From Agathobaculum sp. NTUH-O15-33 (GTDB taxonomy: Bacteria > Bacillota > Clostridia > Oscillospirales > Butyricicoccaceae), in contig NZ_CP136187.1 in NCBI RefSeq assembly GCF_033193315.1, positions 1,674,001 through 1,738,000 on the forward strand: a stretch of 64,000 nucleotides of DNA, given 5' to 3'. A model generated the notes under the pieces. The model was not told the origin of the DNA. It was given only the letters and a program-made list of their open reading frames with translations, and did not search any database. The stretch's first letter is position 1. The number at the start of each line of letters is the position of its first letter. This document shows, in pieces, positions 1 through 7,417 of this stretch. Both the position numbers and the translations under genes were made by a program.

Positions 1-1491
1 ATAAGCTTCGATCGTGGTCAACCGGCTGGGCAGCTCGGTCAACTCTAATAGGCCGCAATAGGAAAACGCTCTTTCCCCAATGTGGTCCACCTCTGCGGGC
101 AGCGCTGTCAGCGCCAGCTTTTTGCAGTTGTTGAACGCGCCGTCGCCGATCGTCGTCAGGCTATTCGGCAGCTTGTTCAGCTTCAAATTGAAGCAGTCGG
201 AAAAGGCAAAGCTTTCGATCGCGGAAATTTGTTCCGGCAGCGTGGCGTTGATCAGTCTGCCCATGTTTTGGCGAGAAGAAGAGGAGCTTTCGTCCAGCCC
301 GGCAATTTTGGTGAGCTGCGTCATGCCGGAAAGGTTAAGGTCGGTCAGGTTTTCCCATTCGCTGTTATCGTGGTAGCAGTCCCGCAGCGCGTTCCAGTCG
401 TCGTCGCTGATCTCGGTCGCGTTGCCGGTGATCTGAATGGTGGTATACAGTTTCTTGTCGGGGTTTGCATGGGTAAGGGCGTCAGTAATTTTTGCGGTCA
501 TAGAATCGCCTGTGTTGAAGGTAACCGTAAGAATGAAACCTGCGGTTTTCGTCCAGCCCGAAGGCAGCGCATTGATAATTTTGCTGTAGTCGGACCCGGC
601 TGGGTAGATCAGTTCGCCGATCTGAGGGAGTTTTTGTAAAGCGTTCTTGTTGCTTAATGTTGGAGCCGTTGCGCCGCTGAATTGCAGGGTTGAAAGATTA
701 CTACACTCGTAAAACGCATACTGACCAATGGAAGTCAGGTTTGCAGGAAACTGCATTTCAGATAAACCGGTGCAACCATAAAAAGCATTGTCAGAAATCT
801 TAGTCAAAGTGTCTGGCAACTTGCTCAGGGTAAGGTTGGGACAGTCCCTAAACGATGCGTTACCTATCGTTGTCAGATTAGGTGGCAGATCGGTCAAAAT
901 AAGATTGGTGCAACCTATAAATGCGTTGTCTCCAACGGTTTTTAGACTGCTTGGAAGTTTCTTGAGCTGCAACTGCGTCAGATTAGCAAATGCATTCGCT
1001 CCGATCGTCTCTATACTGTCTGGCAACTCAGACAGTATCAGATTGGGGCAGTTGTAGAATACATGTGAGCTAATGGTTTTCAGGCCGACCGGCAGCTTGA
1101 TAAATTGAAGCCTGTCGACCGTATTTTGGTAAGAAGATGGGTTTTTAATGACTGCCAGATTCGCCATACTTGACAGATCAAGAGTAGTAAGGCTACTCCA
1201 GTCTCTATTAAGATTAGAATTACAGTATTCGCGCAATAATGTCCAGTTCGTGTTATTTAAGGTTGTTGCCGTACCAGTAATTTTAATTGTGGTTACTGTT
1301 CCCTTTGTTATGCCTGTGGCATTCAGAGCTTTGTTAATTGCTCCTTCAACCCTAGCATTATCACTATTCAGCTCAACAGGCAACGTTACCTCCTCTTCCG
1401 GCGCGGCAAGAGCCACGCCGGGCAAAAGTCCCGCAACCATAGCGAGGGAGAGGGCTAGCGCGGCCAGCCGTTTTCGGATTCTGTTTTTCAT
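1..1491 (-). CDS. BspA-type leucine-rich-repeat surface protein, C-terminus cut off by the window edge
   Basis: Open reading frame on the minus strand with no stop before base 1; 497 codons are visible. It starts with ATG at 1491 preceded by an AAAGGAG site. Residues 1-30 form a signal peptide (basic MKNRIRKR, hydrophobic core, ALAA cleavage region). The rest is made of about 23-residue repeats of the type LPxxLTTIGxxAFxxCxxL, the BspA/TpLRR pattern of secreted or wall-attached adhesins. The protein holds two copies of a larger module: a stretch of about 100 residues (TTIxITGxAT ... W..LR.....W..LT.LDLS) followed by leucine-rich repeats, first at about residues 45-130 and again at about 320-410. 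Anchor and C-terminal domains lie outside the window. Function in adhesion or carbohydrate/protein binding is family knowledge; the ligand is unknown. Confidence 0.9.
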   Translation of the reverse strand, partial: MKNRIRKRLAALALSLAMVAGLLPGVALAAPEEEVTLPVELNSDNARVEGAINKALNATGITKGTVTTIKITGTATTLNNTNWTLLREYCNSNLNRDWSSLTTLDLSSMANLAVIKNPSSYQNTVDRLQFIKLPVGLKTISSHVFYNCPNLILSELPDSIETIGANAFANLTQLQLKKLPSSLKTVGDNAFIGCTNLILTDLPPNLTTIGNASFRDCPNLTLSKLPDTLTKISDNAFYGCTGLSEMQFPANLTSIGQYAFYECSNLSTLQFSGATAPTLSNKNALQKLPQIGELIYPAGSDYSKIINALPSGWTKTAGFILTVTFNTGDSMTAKITDALTHANPDKKLYTTIQITGNATEISDDDWNALRDCYHDNSEWENLTDLNLSGMTQLTKIAGLDESSSSSRQNMGRLINATLPEQISAIESFAFSDCFNLKLNKLPNSLTTIGDGAFNNCKKLALTALPAEVDHIGERAFSYCGLLELTELPSRLTTIEAY

Positions 1492-1549
1492 GTTTGATCT
1501 CCTTTCGTGATCCCATTTTTGTGAAAAGCAAGGGGCTGAAAAACAAAAG

Positions 1550-1582
1550 CACCGGCCGCCCGCGTACAGCGGGAAGCCGGTG
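1550..1582 (-). terminator. Hairpin with U-run in the leader of the LRR gene
   Basis: On the minus strand CACCGGC and GCCGGTG (1550-1556/1576-1582) enclose a second CCCGC/GCGGG stem, followed by a T-rich tract (1539-1549). It lies between the likely start of transcription (about 1593) and the ATG at 1491, so it can act as an attenuator, or it may be a backup terminator for iolD. Confidence 0.6.
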
Positions 1583-1599
1583 TTTTCCAGTTCATTTAC

Positions 1600-1605
1600 A
1601 GTATA
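1600..1605 (-). promoter_or_regulatory. Probable extended -10 promoter of the LRR gene
   Basis: TATACT on the minus strand preceded by TG one base upstream; no good -35 hexamer is visible. It gives a leader of about 100 nt. Confidence 0.45.
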
Positions 1606-1625
1606 TCATAGGTTTCGACAGATTA

Positions 1626-1655
1626 CGCGAAAATGAAGAAAATTTCATTTTCGCG
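1626..1655. repeat. 12-bp perfect inverted repeat upstream of the LRR promoter
   Basis: CGCGAAAATGAA and its complement are separated by 6 bp. It sits just upstream of the LRR -10 element and downstream of the iolD terminator, so an operator is possible; no T-run follows it on either strand. Confidence 0.5.
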
Positions 1656-1681
1656 GGGACATGGCCCCGGGGGAGGGGGAT

Positions 1682-1720
1682 AAAAAAGACTGCTGCAAGA
1701 TACTTGCAGCAGTCTTTTGG
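1682..1720 (-). terminator. Rho-independent terminator of iolB-iolD
   Basis: GACTGCTGCAAG and its complement (1688-1699/1703-1714) with a 3-base loop and six T on the minus strand, 31 bp after the iolD stop codon. Confidence 0.9.
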
Positions 1721-1751
1721 GAAATTGTTCGATGCCCCAAACGCGAAGGAA

Positions 1752-3725
1752 TTAATAGTGGCGGGACTCGTACAGGTGATCTTCGATCGCCTTGCGGGCG
1801 GCCTGTACTTCGGGCTTGGTGGAAACCTCGGCCACGCCGACGCGCCACCAGTTCTCGTAGCCCTTCGACATGGTCTTGGGCAGCACCTTCATATCGATCA
1901 CGGTAGAAACGGTCTGCTTCTTGGAATCCTCGATGGCGGCCTTGAGCTCGTCGAGCGTCTTGACGGTGTAGGTCTTGCAGCCGTACGCGGCGCCGATGGC
2001 GGCGTAATCGATCTGAATAACCTTGCCCTTGTGGATGCCGTTGGTCACGCCCTCTTCGAGCATGTTCTTTTCGGTGCAGATGCTGGCGTTGCCCTGACCA
2101 ACCTCAAGGTTGTTGATGCAGCCGTAGGAGGCGTTATCGAACAGCATGACGTTGATCTTCTTGCCGATCTGCACGGAGGTGATCAGCTCGGAGTGCAGCA
2201 TATCGAACGAACCGTCGCCGCACATCGCGTAAACTTCCTGATCCGGGCAAGCCAGCTTGGCGCCCAGCGCGGAAGCGACTTCGTAACCCATGCAGGAGTA
2301 GCCGTACTCCATGTGGTAGGTGTTGGGGGTGCGGGCGCGCCACAGGCCCTGCATGTCGCCCGGCAGCGAGCCGGCGGCGGCGCAGACGATCGCGTCGTCG
2401 TCGATCATCTTGTTGATGGTGCCGAGCACGGTGGTCTGGCACAGGTCGCAGCCGGTGTCCTCCACGTACTTCTCAACGCATTCGCGGTTCGCGTCAAGGC
2501 ACTCCGGAACAAAGGAATCCTTGCCGGTGTATACGCACTCGTCGAGGCGGGCCACTTCGTCGTCCCACCAGATCTTGCGAAGGTTCTTCACTTCTTCCGC
2601 ATAAGCGTCGTCGGTGTGGTAGCCGATCTTGGACAGCTCCTCGCCGATGGCGGTCAGCGCTTCGTTCGCGTCGGCCACAACCGGGGTAGCGTCCATCTTA
2701 AACGCTTGGAAATCGGACGGGTTGATGTTGACGAACTGCGCGTCCGTGCGGTACAGCCACTTGGAAGCGGTGGTAAAGTCGGTGTAGCGGGTGCCCACGC
2801 CGATGACAACGTCGGCTTCGTGCGCCAGCTTGTTGGCGGCGATGCCGCCGGTCGTGCCCAGACCGCCGAGGTTGAGCTCGTGCGTCCACTCAATGGCGCT
2901 CTTGCCCGCCTGCGTCTCGCCGAAGGCGATGCCGAAGTCCTCAGCGAACTTCTTGAATACCTTGTGGGCTTCCGCGTAGCGAACGCCGCCGCCGCAGATC
3001 AGGAGCGGCTTCTTCGCGTTCTTGATCACTTCGACAGCCTTGCTGACGGCGTACTTGGTGGCCGGGCGGCGCTCGATGCGCCACACGCGCTTGCGGAAGA
3101 AATCGACCGGGTAATCATACGCTTCCGCCTGTACGTCCTGCGGCAGCGAGATCGCGACCGCGCCGGTGTTGGCGGTATCGGTCAGCACGCGCATAGCGGC
3201 GATCATATCGGTCATGACCTGCTCCGGACGGTTGACGCGGCCCCAGTACTTGGTGACCGCTTGGAAAGAATCGTGCGCGGAAATCGTCAGGTTCTGCGGC
3301 TGCTCCATCTGCTGGAGTACCGGGTCGGGCTGGCGGGAAGCGTAAACGTCGCCCGGCAGAATCAGCACGGGGATGTTGTTCGCGGTCGCGGTAGCGGCGG
3401 CGGTGACCATGTTGCACGCGCCGGGGCCGACGGAAGAGGTGCAGGCGAAGATCTGCTTGCGGCGCGCCTGCTTGGCAAAGCCGACGGCGGCAAGGGCCAT
3501 GCCCTGCTCGTTCTTGCCCTGATAGACGATCATGTCCTTCAGTTCCTGCTCGATGCCGTTTGCAAAGCCTACGACGTTGCCGTGGCCGGGCAGCATGAAT
3601 ACGCCCTTAACAAACTTGTGCTCGACTTCGTTGCCGTCCATATCGATGTAGCTGACATACTGGTTCTCCAGAAAACGAACCAGAGCCTGCGACGCGGTCA
3701 GACGGACAGTTTCCATATGCTTCAT
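1752..3725 (-). CDS. iolD: 3D-trihydroxycyclohexane-1,2-dione acylhydrolase (decyclizing)
   Basis: ThDP enzyme of myo-inositol catabolism that opens the cyclic dione to 5-deoxy-glucuronate, the substrate of IolB. Motifs seen: the catalytic-glutamate region VYQGKNEQGMA in the N-terminal PYR domain, SSVGPGACN, a central domain with LLICGGGVRYAEA, and a C-terminal PP domain with CGDGSF followed by NASYGCINN (Mg-ThDP site). The length of 657 aa matches the IolD family (about 640). An ATG nine bases further upstream (3734) is only 1 nt from the GGAGG site, whereas the ATG at 3725 is 10 nt away, so 3725 is preferred. It follows iolB by 35 bp, in the same transcript. I see no iolG, iolC, iolA or iolJ nearby. 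Confidence 0.95.
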   Translation of the reverse strand: MKHMETVRLTASQALVRFLENQYVSYIDMDGNEVEHKFVKGVFMLPGHGNVVGFANGIEQELKDMIVYQGKNEQGMALAAVGFAKQARRKQIFACTSSVGPGACNMVTAAATATANNIPVLILPGDVYASRQPDPVLQQMEQPQNLTISAHDSFQAVTKYWGRVNRPEQVMTDMIAAMRVLTDTANTGAVAISLPQDVQAEAYDYPVDFFRKRVWRIERRPATKYAVSKAVEVIKNAKKPLLICGGGVRYAEAHKVFKKFAEDFGIAFGETQAGKSAIEWTHELNLGGLGTTGGIAANKLAHEADVVIGVGTRYTDFTTASKWLYRTDAQFVNINPSDFQAFKMDATPVVADANEALTAIGEELSKIGYHTDDAYAEEVKNLRKIWWDDEVARLDECVYTGKDSFVPECLDANRECVEKYVEDTGCDLCQTTVLGTINKMIDDDAIVCAAAGSLPGDMQGLWRARTPNTYHMEYGYSCMGYEVASALGAKLACPDQEVYAMCGDGSFDMLHSELITSVQIGKKINVMLFDNASYGCINNLEVGQGNASICTEKNMLEEGVTNGIHKGKVIQIDYAAIGAAYGCKTYTVKTLDELKAAIEDSKKQTVSTVIDMKVLPKTMSKGYENWWRVGVAEVSTKPEVQAARKAIEDHLYESRHY

Positions 3726-3760
3726 AGGAATCATTCCTCCTCAAAATAATGACGGTGTGA

Positions 3761-4567
3761 TTAGTTGCCGGTCGGGCAGTGCCAAATCTTATCGTTGGCG
3801 TCCTTATCGAGCAGCCAGAGGTGCTCTTCGTCGTCGATGCGGGTCTTGTCCCACGGATCGCCCGGTAGATGGCGGATGCCCCAAGCGTAGCAGCAGGAGT
3901 AACCGGGACCCATGACCTGCGGATGCATCTTATCCGTGATGATGGCAAGGCCGTTGTGGTGGATCTCGTATAATTCGCCGTTGGCCCAGCCCGCGCCGAA
4001 GCCGATCGGCTTGTCGAAACGGTAGAAGTAAACTTCGGGCTGCGGGTGGTGGTGCGGCGGGTAGGAGGACCACTTGCCCGGCAGGTTGATAACTTCGCCC
4101 AGCACCATGTTGGAGTAGGGGGCGTTGTCAAGATCGAAGCAGGTACGTACATCGCGCTTGATGCAGCCCATTAGTTCGCCCTTGTCGCCGCGCGCCCAGG
4201 TATCGGTATCGTCCGGCGTGTAAAGCTTGTTCGGGAAGGTCTTTTCGTTCAGGGTTTTTTGGATGTATACGTTGGAAGTGCCGTGCGCCGTGATCTTCAC
4301 CTTGGTATCCTTGCAAACGTGCAGGCACCACGGGTTGTAATCAAACGGGTTGGGGCGTACCATGTCTACCTTCTGGTCGTCCCACTCCATGGTCACGTTG
4401 CCGTCGAACAGCATGCAGGCGAGCTCCTTTTCGGTCTCGTTAAAGGAGTATTCGTCGCCGTCCTCCATCACGAGCAGCGCGACGTCCATCATCGCGTCCT
4501 TGCCGATGCCTTCGTCCAGACGGATATATTCGTTGTATCCGCGCTTGACTTGCTTATCAATGTACAT
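3761..4567 (-). CDS. iolB: 5-deoxy-glucuronate isomerase
   Basis: Cytosolic isomerase that turns 5-deoxy-glucuronate into 2-deoxy-5-keto-gluconate, the step after IolD. It is 268 aa, the usual IolB/KduI cupin length. The metal-binding HHHPQPEVY segment lies near residues 170-180, and later EIHHNG and HPQVMGPGYSCCYAWG fit the second half of the bicupin. It is the first gene of the iolB-iolD transcript and diverges from an AraC-type regulator, the likely controller. The order iolB-iolD without iolE differs from the classic iol operon; iolE lies 12 kb away at 17031. Confidence 0.95.
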   Translation of the reverse strand: MYIDKQVKRGYNEYIRLDEGIGKDAMMDVALLVMEDGDEYSFNETEKELACMLFDGNVTMEWDDQKVDMVRPNPFDYNPWCLHVCKDTKVKITAHGTSNVYIQKTLNEKTFPNKLYTPDDTDTWARGDKGELMGCIKRDVRTCFDLDNAPYSNMVLGEVINLPGKWSSYPPHHHPQPEVYFYRFDKPIGFGAGWANGELYEIHHNGLAIITDKMHPQVMGPGYSCCYAWGIRHLPGDPWDKTRIDDEEHLWLLDKDANDKIWHCPTGN

Positions 4568-4668
4568 GCGTTTTCCCTCCGCTCTCTAATTTTTGGATGC
4601 GCCGCCATTTCGTATGCGTCCGGCGAAGGGCCGGTGCGCGCGGAAATGTGGACAAACTCTCTCCTCAT

Positions 4669-4697
4669 ATTATAACATGAGCGTTTTGCGCACACAA
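4669..4697 (-). promoter_or_regulatory. Promoter of iolB-iolD
   Basis: Minus strand TTGTGT (4692-4697), 17 bp, TATAAT (4669-4674). The start would be about 95 nt before the iolB ATG. The whole 331-bp gap 4568-4898 is a divergent control region. Confidence 0.7.
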
Positions 4698-4790
4698 CCG
4701 CTGGAAACAGCTTTGGCATTATCCACAAAAAACAGGTGGTATGTTCTAACAAAAGGTACAACAAAAATCAGGTTTTTTGATTTGCCGCCC

Positions 4791-4819
4791 TTGCGCCTTT
4801 GCCTGTTTACAGGTATAAT
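4791..4819 (+). promoter_or_regulatory. Promoter of the AraC-type regulator
   Basis: TTGCGC (4791-4796), 17 bp, TATAAT (4814-4819). It diverges from the iolB promoter, about 95 bp away. Confidence 0.7.
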
Positions 4820-4898
4820 TATAACATAAGGATGCCAAAATGCTTGTAATATCTTCGCCAATAATAACACGATATTAAGGAAAAAGGGGGCGTTACTT

Positions 4899-5771
4899 AT
4901 GGACGCCGCACGGCGCGAAAAAAGGGAGCACGGCAGCGCGTCTTTTCCGTTTCAGATCTATCCCGCGCTGGATGGAAGCGAAGCGCAGGACAGCGATTTT
5001 ATCCCCTATCACTGGCACCCGGAACTGGAGATCATCACGGTGGAAGCGGGCCATGTTTCGGTCACGATCGCGGACCATAATTACGAGGGCGAACCGGGCG
5101 ACGTATTCTTTGCCGCGGGGGAGGAGCTGCACGAAATCCGCGCCGCCGGGCATGAAAACGAGTTCCGCTCCTTTGTGTTCGCGGCGGATTTTTTGGAGTT
5201 CACGCGGGCCGATCAGGCGCAGAGCGAGCTGTTGCAGCCCTTGGCCGAGGGGCGGCTGCGCATGAAGACCTGCATGCGCTGCGGCGAGGCGGGCCAGCGG
5301 GAGATACGCGGCCTGCTGGCGCAGATCGTCCGCGCGTGCAACGCGCGCGCGCCGGGGTACCAGCTGATGGTGAAGGCGGCGCTGCTCGGCGTGATCGCGG
5401 TCTGCGCGGAAAACGGCCGTCTGGAGCAATGGGCGCGCCCCGCGTCGGACTATAAGGCGGGCCAGCTTAAGGAGATCGTCGCCTATCTGGGCGAGCATTT
5501 CGCCGAGCCGCTGCGGCTGGCCGAGGTGGCCGCGCATTTTGGCCTGTCGCCGCAGTATTTTTGTACCTATTTTAAAGATAATTTTGGAAAAACACTGACG
5601 CAGCATATCAACTCGCTGCGCATCGAGCAGGCCGCGCGCCTGCTGCGTGAAACCGATCTGCCCGTGATGGAGATCGGCTTTCTTGTCGGCTTTGACAATT
5701 TCAGCTATTTCATCAAACGCTTTCGCGGGGTTTACGGCGCGTCGCCGTCCGGTTACCGAAAAGGGAAGTAG
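4899..5771 (+). CDS. AraC-family transcriptional regulator with N-terminal cupin
   Basis: 290 aa. Residues about 35-100 form a cupin sensor (YHWHPELEI, GDVFFAAGEELHEI) and residues about 190-290 the double helix-turn-helix (LAEVAAHFGLSPQYFCTYFK; MEIGFLVGFDNFSYFIKRFRGVYGASPSGYRK), the AraC/XylS signature. ATG follows an AAGGGGG site. It is divergent from iolB-iolD, so a role as inositol-responsive activator is inferred from position only; the classical IolR of Bacillus is a DeoR protein, not AraC. Confidence 0.9.
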   Translation: MDAARREKREHGSASFPFQIYPALDGSEAQDSDFIPYHWHPELEIITVEAGHVSVTIADHNYEGEPGDVFFAAGEELHEIRAAGHENEFRSFVFAADFLEFTRADQAQSELLQPLAEGRLRMKTCMRCGEAGQREIRGLLAQIVRACNARAPGYQLMVKAALLGVIAVCAENGRLEQWARPASDYKAGQLKEIVAYLGEHFAEPLRLAEVAAHFGLSPQYFCTYFKDNFGKTLTQHINSLRIEQAARLLRETDLPVMEIGFLVGFDNFSYFIKRFRGVYGASPSGYRKGK

Positions 5772-5795
5772 CCCGAACGCGGTCGGGGTCACATA

Positions 5796-5844
5796 AACAA
5801 TAAGTGGGATGCCGCAACGATTTTGCAGCGTCCCACTTATTGTT
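5796..5844. terminator. Bidirectional terminator between the AraC and MFS genes
   Basis: AACAATAAGTGGGA (5796-5809) pairs with 5831-5844; T/A tracts at both ends serve the two convergent genes. Confidence 0.85.
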
Positions 5845-7143
5845 TTATTCTTTATCATCCAGCGTCCACAGGTGCCTGTCGCGGCGAAAAACAAGGCAGA
5901 TGAGCACGCCCGACACGGCCAGCAGCAGAAACAGCGCCGCCGCGCCCGTCCCGCCGCCCGCGCCAAACAGACGCACAAGCGGGCTGTTCGCCGTCTGCGC
6001 CGCCATGAGCGGGCCGAGCGCGCGGTCGATCAGCAGCCCGCCGAGCAGATACCCCACCGGGATGGTGAAGAATTGCAAGGCATTGCGCGCCGCGTAGACC
6101 CGCCCCTGCATTTCCACCGGAATATGCGATCTGAGCAGCACGTCCATGTTCGCGTTCATGACCGGAATGCACAGCCAGCCAAGCACCGCGCCCAGACACC
6201 ACACCGGGGCCGAACGGCCCAATGCGAGCAGCAGGTTTTCCGTTGCCATGGAAAAGAGAAGCGCGTTGCAGATCGCGCGCACACGGCTTTTCGGCGCGGG
6301 CGCAAGCGAGACAAGCACGCTGCCCAGCACATTGGCGGCGCCTGTACAGGCGTTGACCAGCGCGTACACGGTTTTGCTCCCGCCGGCGCGCGAAAGCAGC
6401 ATGGCGGGCAGCGCGGCGTTGTACATCGAAGCCGCCAGATTGATGGCCGCGAGGAACAGGATCAGATCGAGCACGCCGCGGTGCCGCCGCAGAAAGCGCA
6501 GGCCGCTTTTGGCGGAAGCGAGCACGCCCTCCGCCGCATCGCCGGTGGCGTGCGGCCGTGGTATGCGAACGCGCAGCAGCAGCGTGAGAAACGCCACGGC
6601 AAACGTCGCAAGATCGAACACCAGCACGGCCCGAATGCCCAACGCGGCGAACATGACCGAAGCAAACACCGGCGATAAAATCGTGACAAGCGAATTGGAG
6701 AGCGACCGCAGGCCGCCGACCCGCTGGTATTGCTCCTTCGGCGCGAGCAAGCTTACCGCCACGTCGGAGGCGGGCTGCTGAAAGGTATTCATCAGGCCGT
6801 TCAGCGCGTTAAGCAAGTAGAGGTGCCAAATTTGCAGCGAGCCGGTGCAGAGCAGCGCCAGCGTGACCGCCGTACCGGCCGCCGCCACCGTATCGCAAAC
6901 CAGCATGGTACGCTTTTTGTCCCACCGGTCGCTCAGCGCGCCCGCGAAAATGCTGAAAACCACATAGGGGGCGTAGGAAGATACGGAGAGCAGCGCGGTG
7001 ACAAGCGCCGAGCCCTGCCGCTCAAACGACCAGACGATCAGCGCGAAGCTGGTCATAGCGCTGCCCAGCTCGGAAAACGCCTGCGTGCTCCACAGGATGA
7101 GAAAGGTATGAAGCCCCCGCAAGGGCTTGTTTGTATGATTCAT
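5845..7143 (-). CDS. MFS transporter, drug-exporter type
   Basis: 432-aa integral membrane protein with about 12 hydrophobic segments and the motif-A-like loop GALSDRWDKKRTMLV between helices 2 and 3. It resembles the MFS group of macrolide/enterobactin-type exporters (starts LHTFLILWSTQAFSELGSAMTSFALIVWSF). An in-frame start 21 codons upstream lacks a ribosome site; ATG at 7143 has AAGGAGC eight bases before it. Substrate cannot be told. Monocistronic, with its own promoter and a roughly 195-nt leader. Confidence 0.85.
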   Translation of the reverse strand: MNHTNKPLRGLHTFLILWSTQAFSELGSAMTSFALIVWSFERQGSALVTALLSVSSYAPYVVFSIFAGALSDRWDKKRTMLVCDTVAAAGTAVTLALLCTGSLQIWHLYLLNALNGLMNTFQQPASDVAVSLLAPKEQYQRVGGLRSLSNSLVTILSPVFASVMFAALGIRAVLVFDLATFAVAFLTLLLRVRIPRPHATGDAAEGVLASAKSGLRFLRRHRGVLDLILFLAAINLAASMYNAALPAMLLSRAGGSKTVYALVNACTGAANVLGSVLVSLAPAPKSRVRAICNALLFSMATENLLLALGRSAPVWCLGAVLGWLCIPVMNANMDVLLRSHIPVEMQGRVYAARNALQFFTIPVGYLLGGLLIDRALGPLMAAQTANSPLVRLFGAGGGTGAAALFLLLAVSGVLICLVFRRDRHLWTLDDKE

Positions 7144-7240
7144 TTCGACTTTGCTCCTTATTGTTTTGGTGCCGGGTATGGCCCGGGAAATCAACAAAAC
7201 ATGCAAAGCCTTTCATCGGACGGAACAAGGTGTTTCATTT

Positions 7241-7286
7241 CCGCTCCATGCAGCGCCGTCCGCTGATCAGACCTTGCATGGAGCTT
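7241..7286 (-). promoter_or_regulatory. Long-range hairpin in the MFS leader
   Basis: GCTCCATGCA and TGCATGGAGC stand about 25 bp apart in the 5' untranslated region. It encloses a possible 14-codon open frame (ATG ... TGA) and precedes a GC hairpin near the ribosome site. Leaders of drug exporters often carry such attenuators; here the function is inference. Confidence 0.4.
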
Positions 7287-7344
7287 TTTCAATGCAGAGC
7301 CGCATACCGTTCGCCGCCTCCTTTTCCAAAAGAACGTTGCTTAT

Positions 7345-7373
7345 AGTATAGAAGGGGCGCGCGCAGAAGTCAA
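7345..7373 (-). promoter_or_regulatory. Promoter of the MFS gene
   Basis: Minus strand TTGACT (7368-7373), 17 bp, TATACT (7345-7350). Confidence 0.75.
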
Positions 7374-7417
7374 ACCAATCGTCCGGCTGAGGGCGAATGG
7401 GCGCGCGATTAAAGCTT

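Noticed and set aside
1494..3749. 751-codon plus-strand frame opposite iolD
   Set aside because: It is the GC-rich antisense shadow of iolD; the residues show no family pattern, while the minus strand has full IolD motifs.
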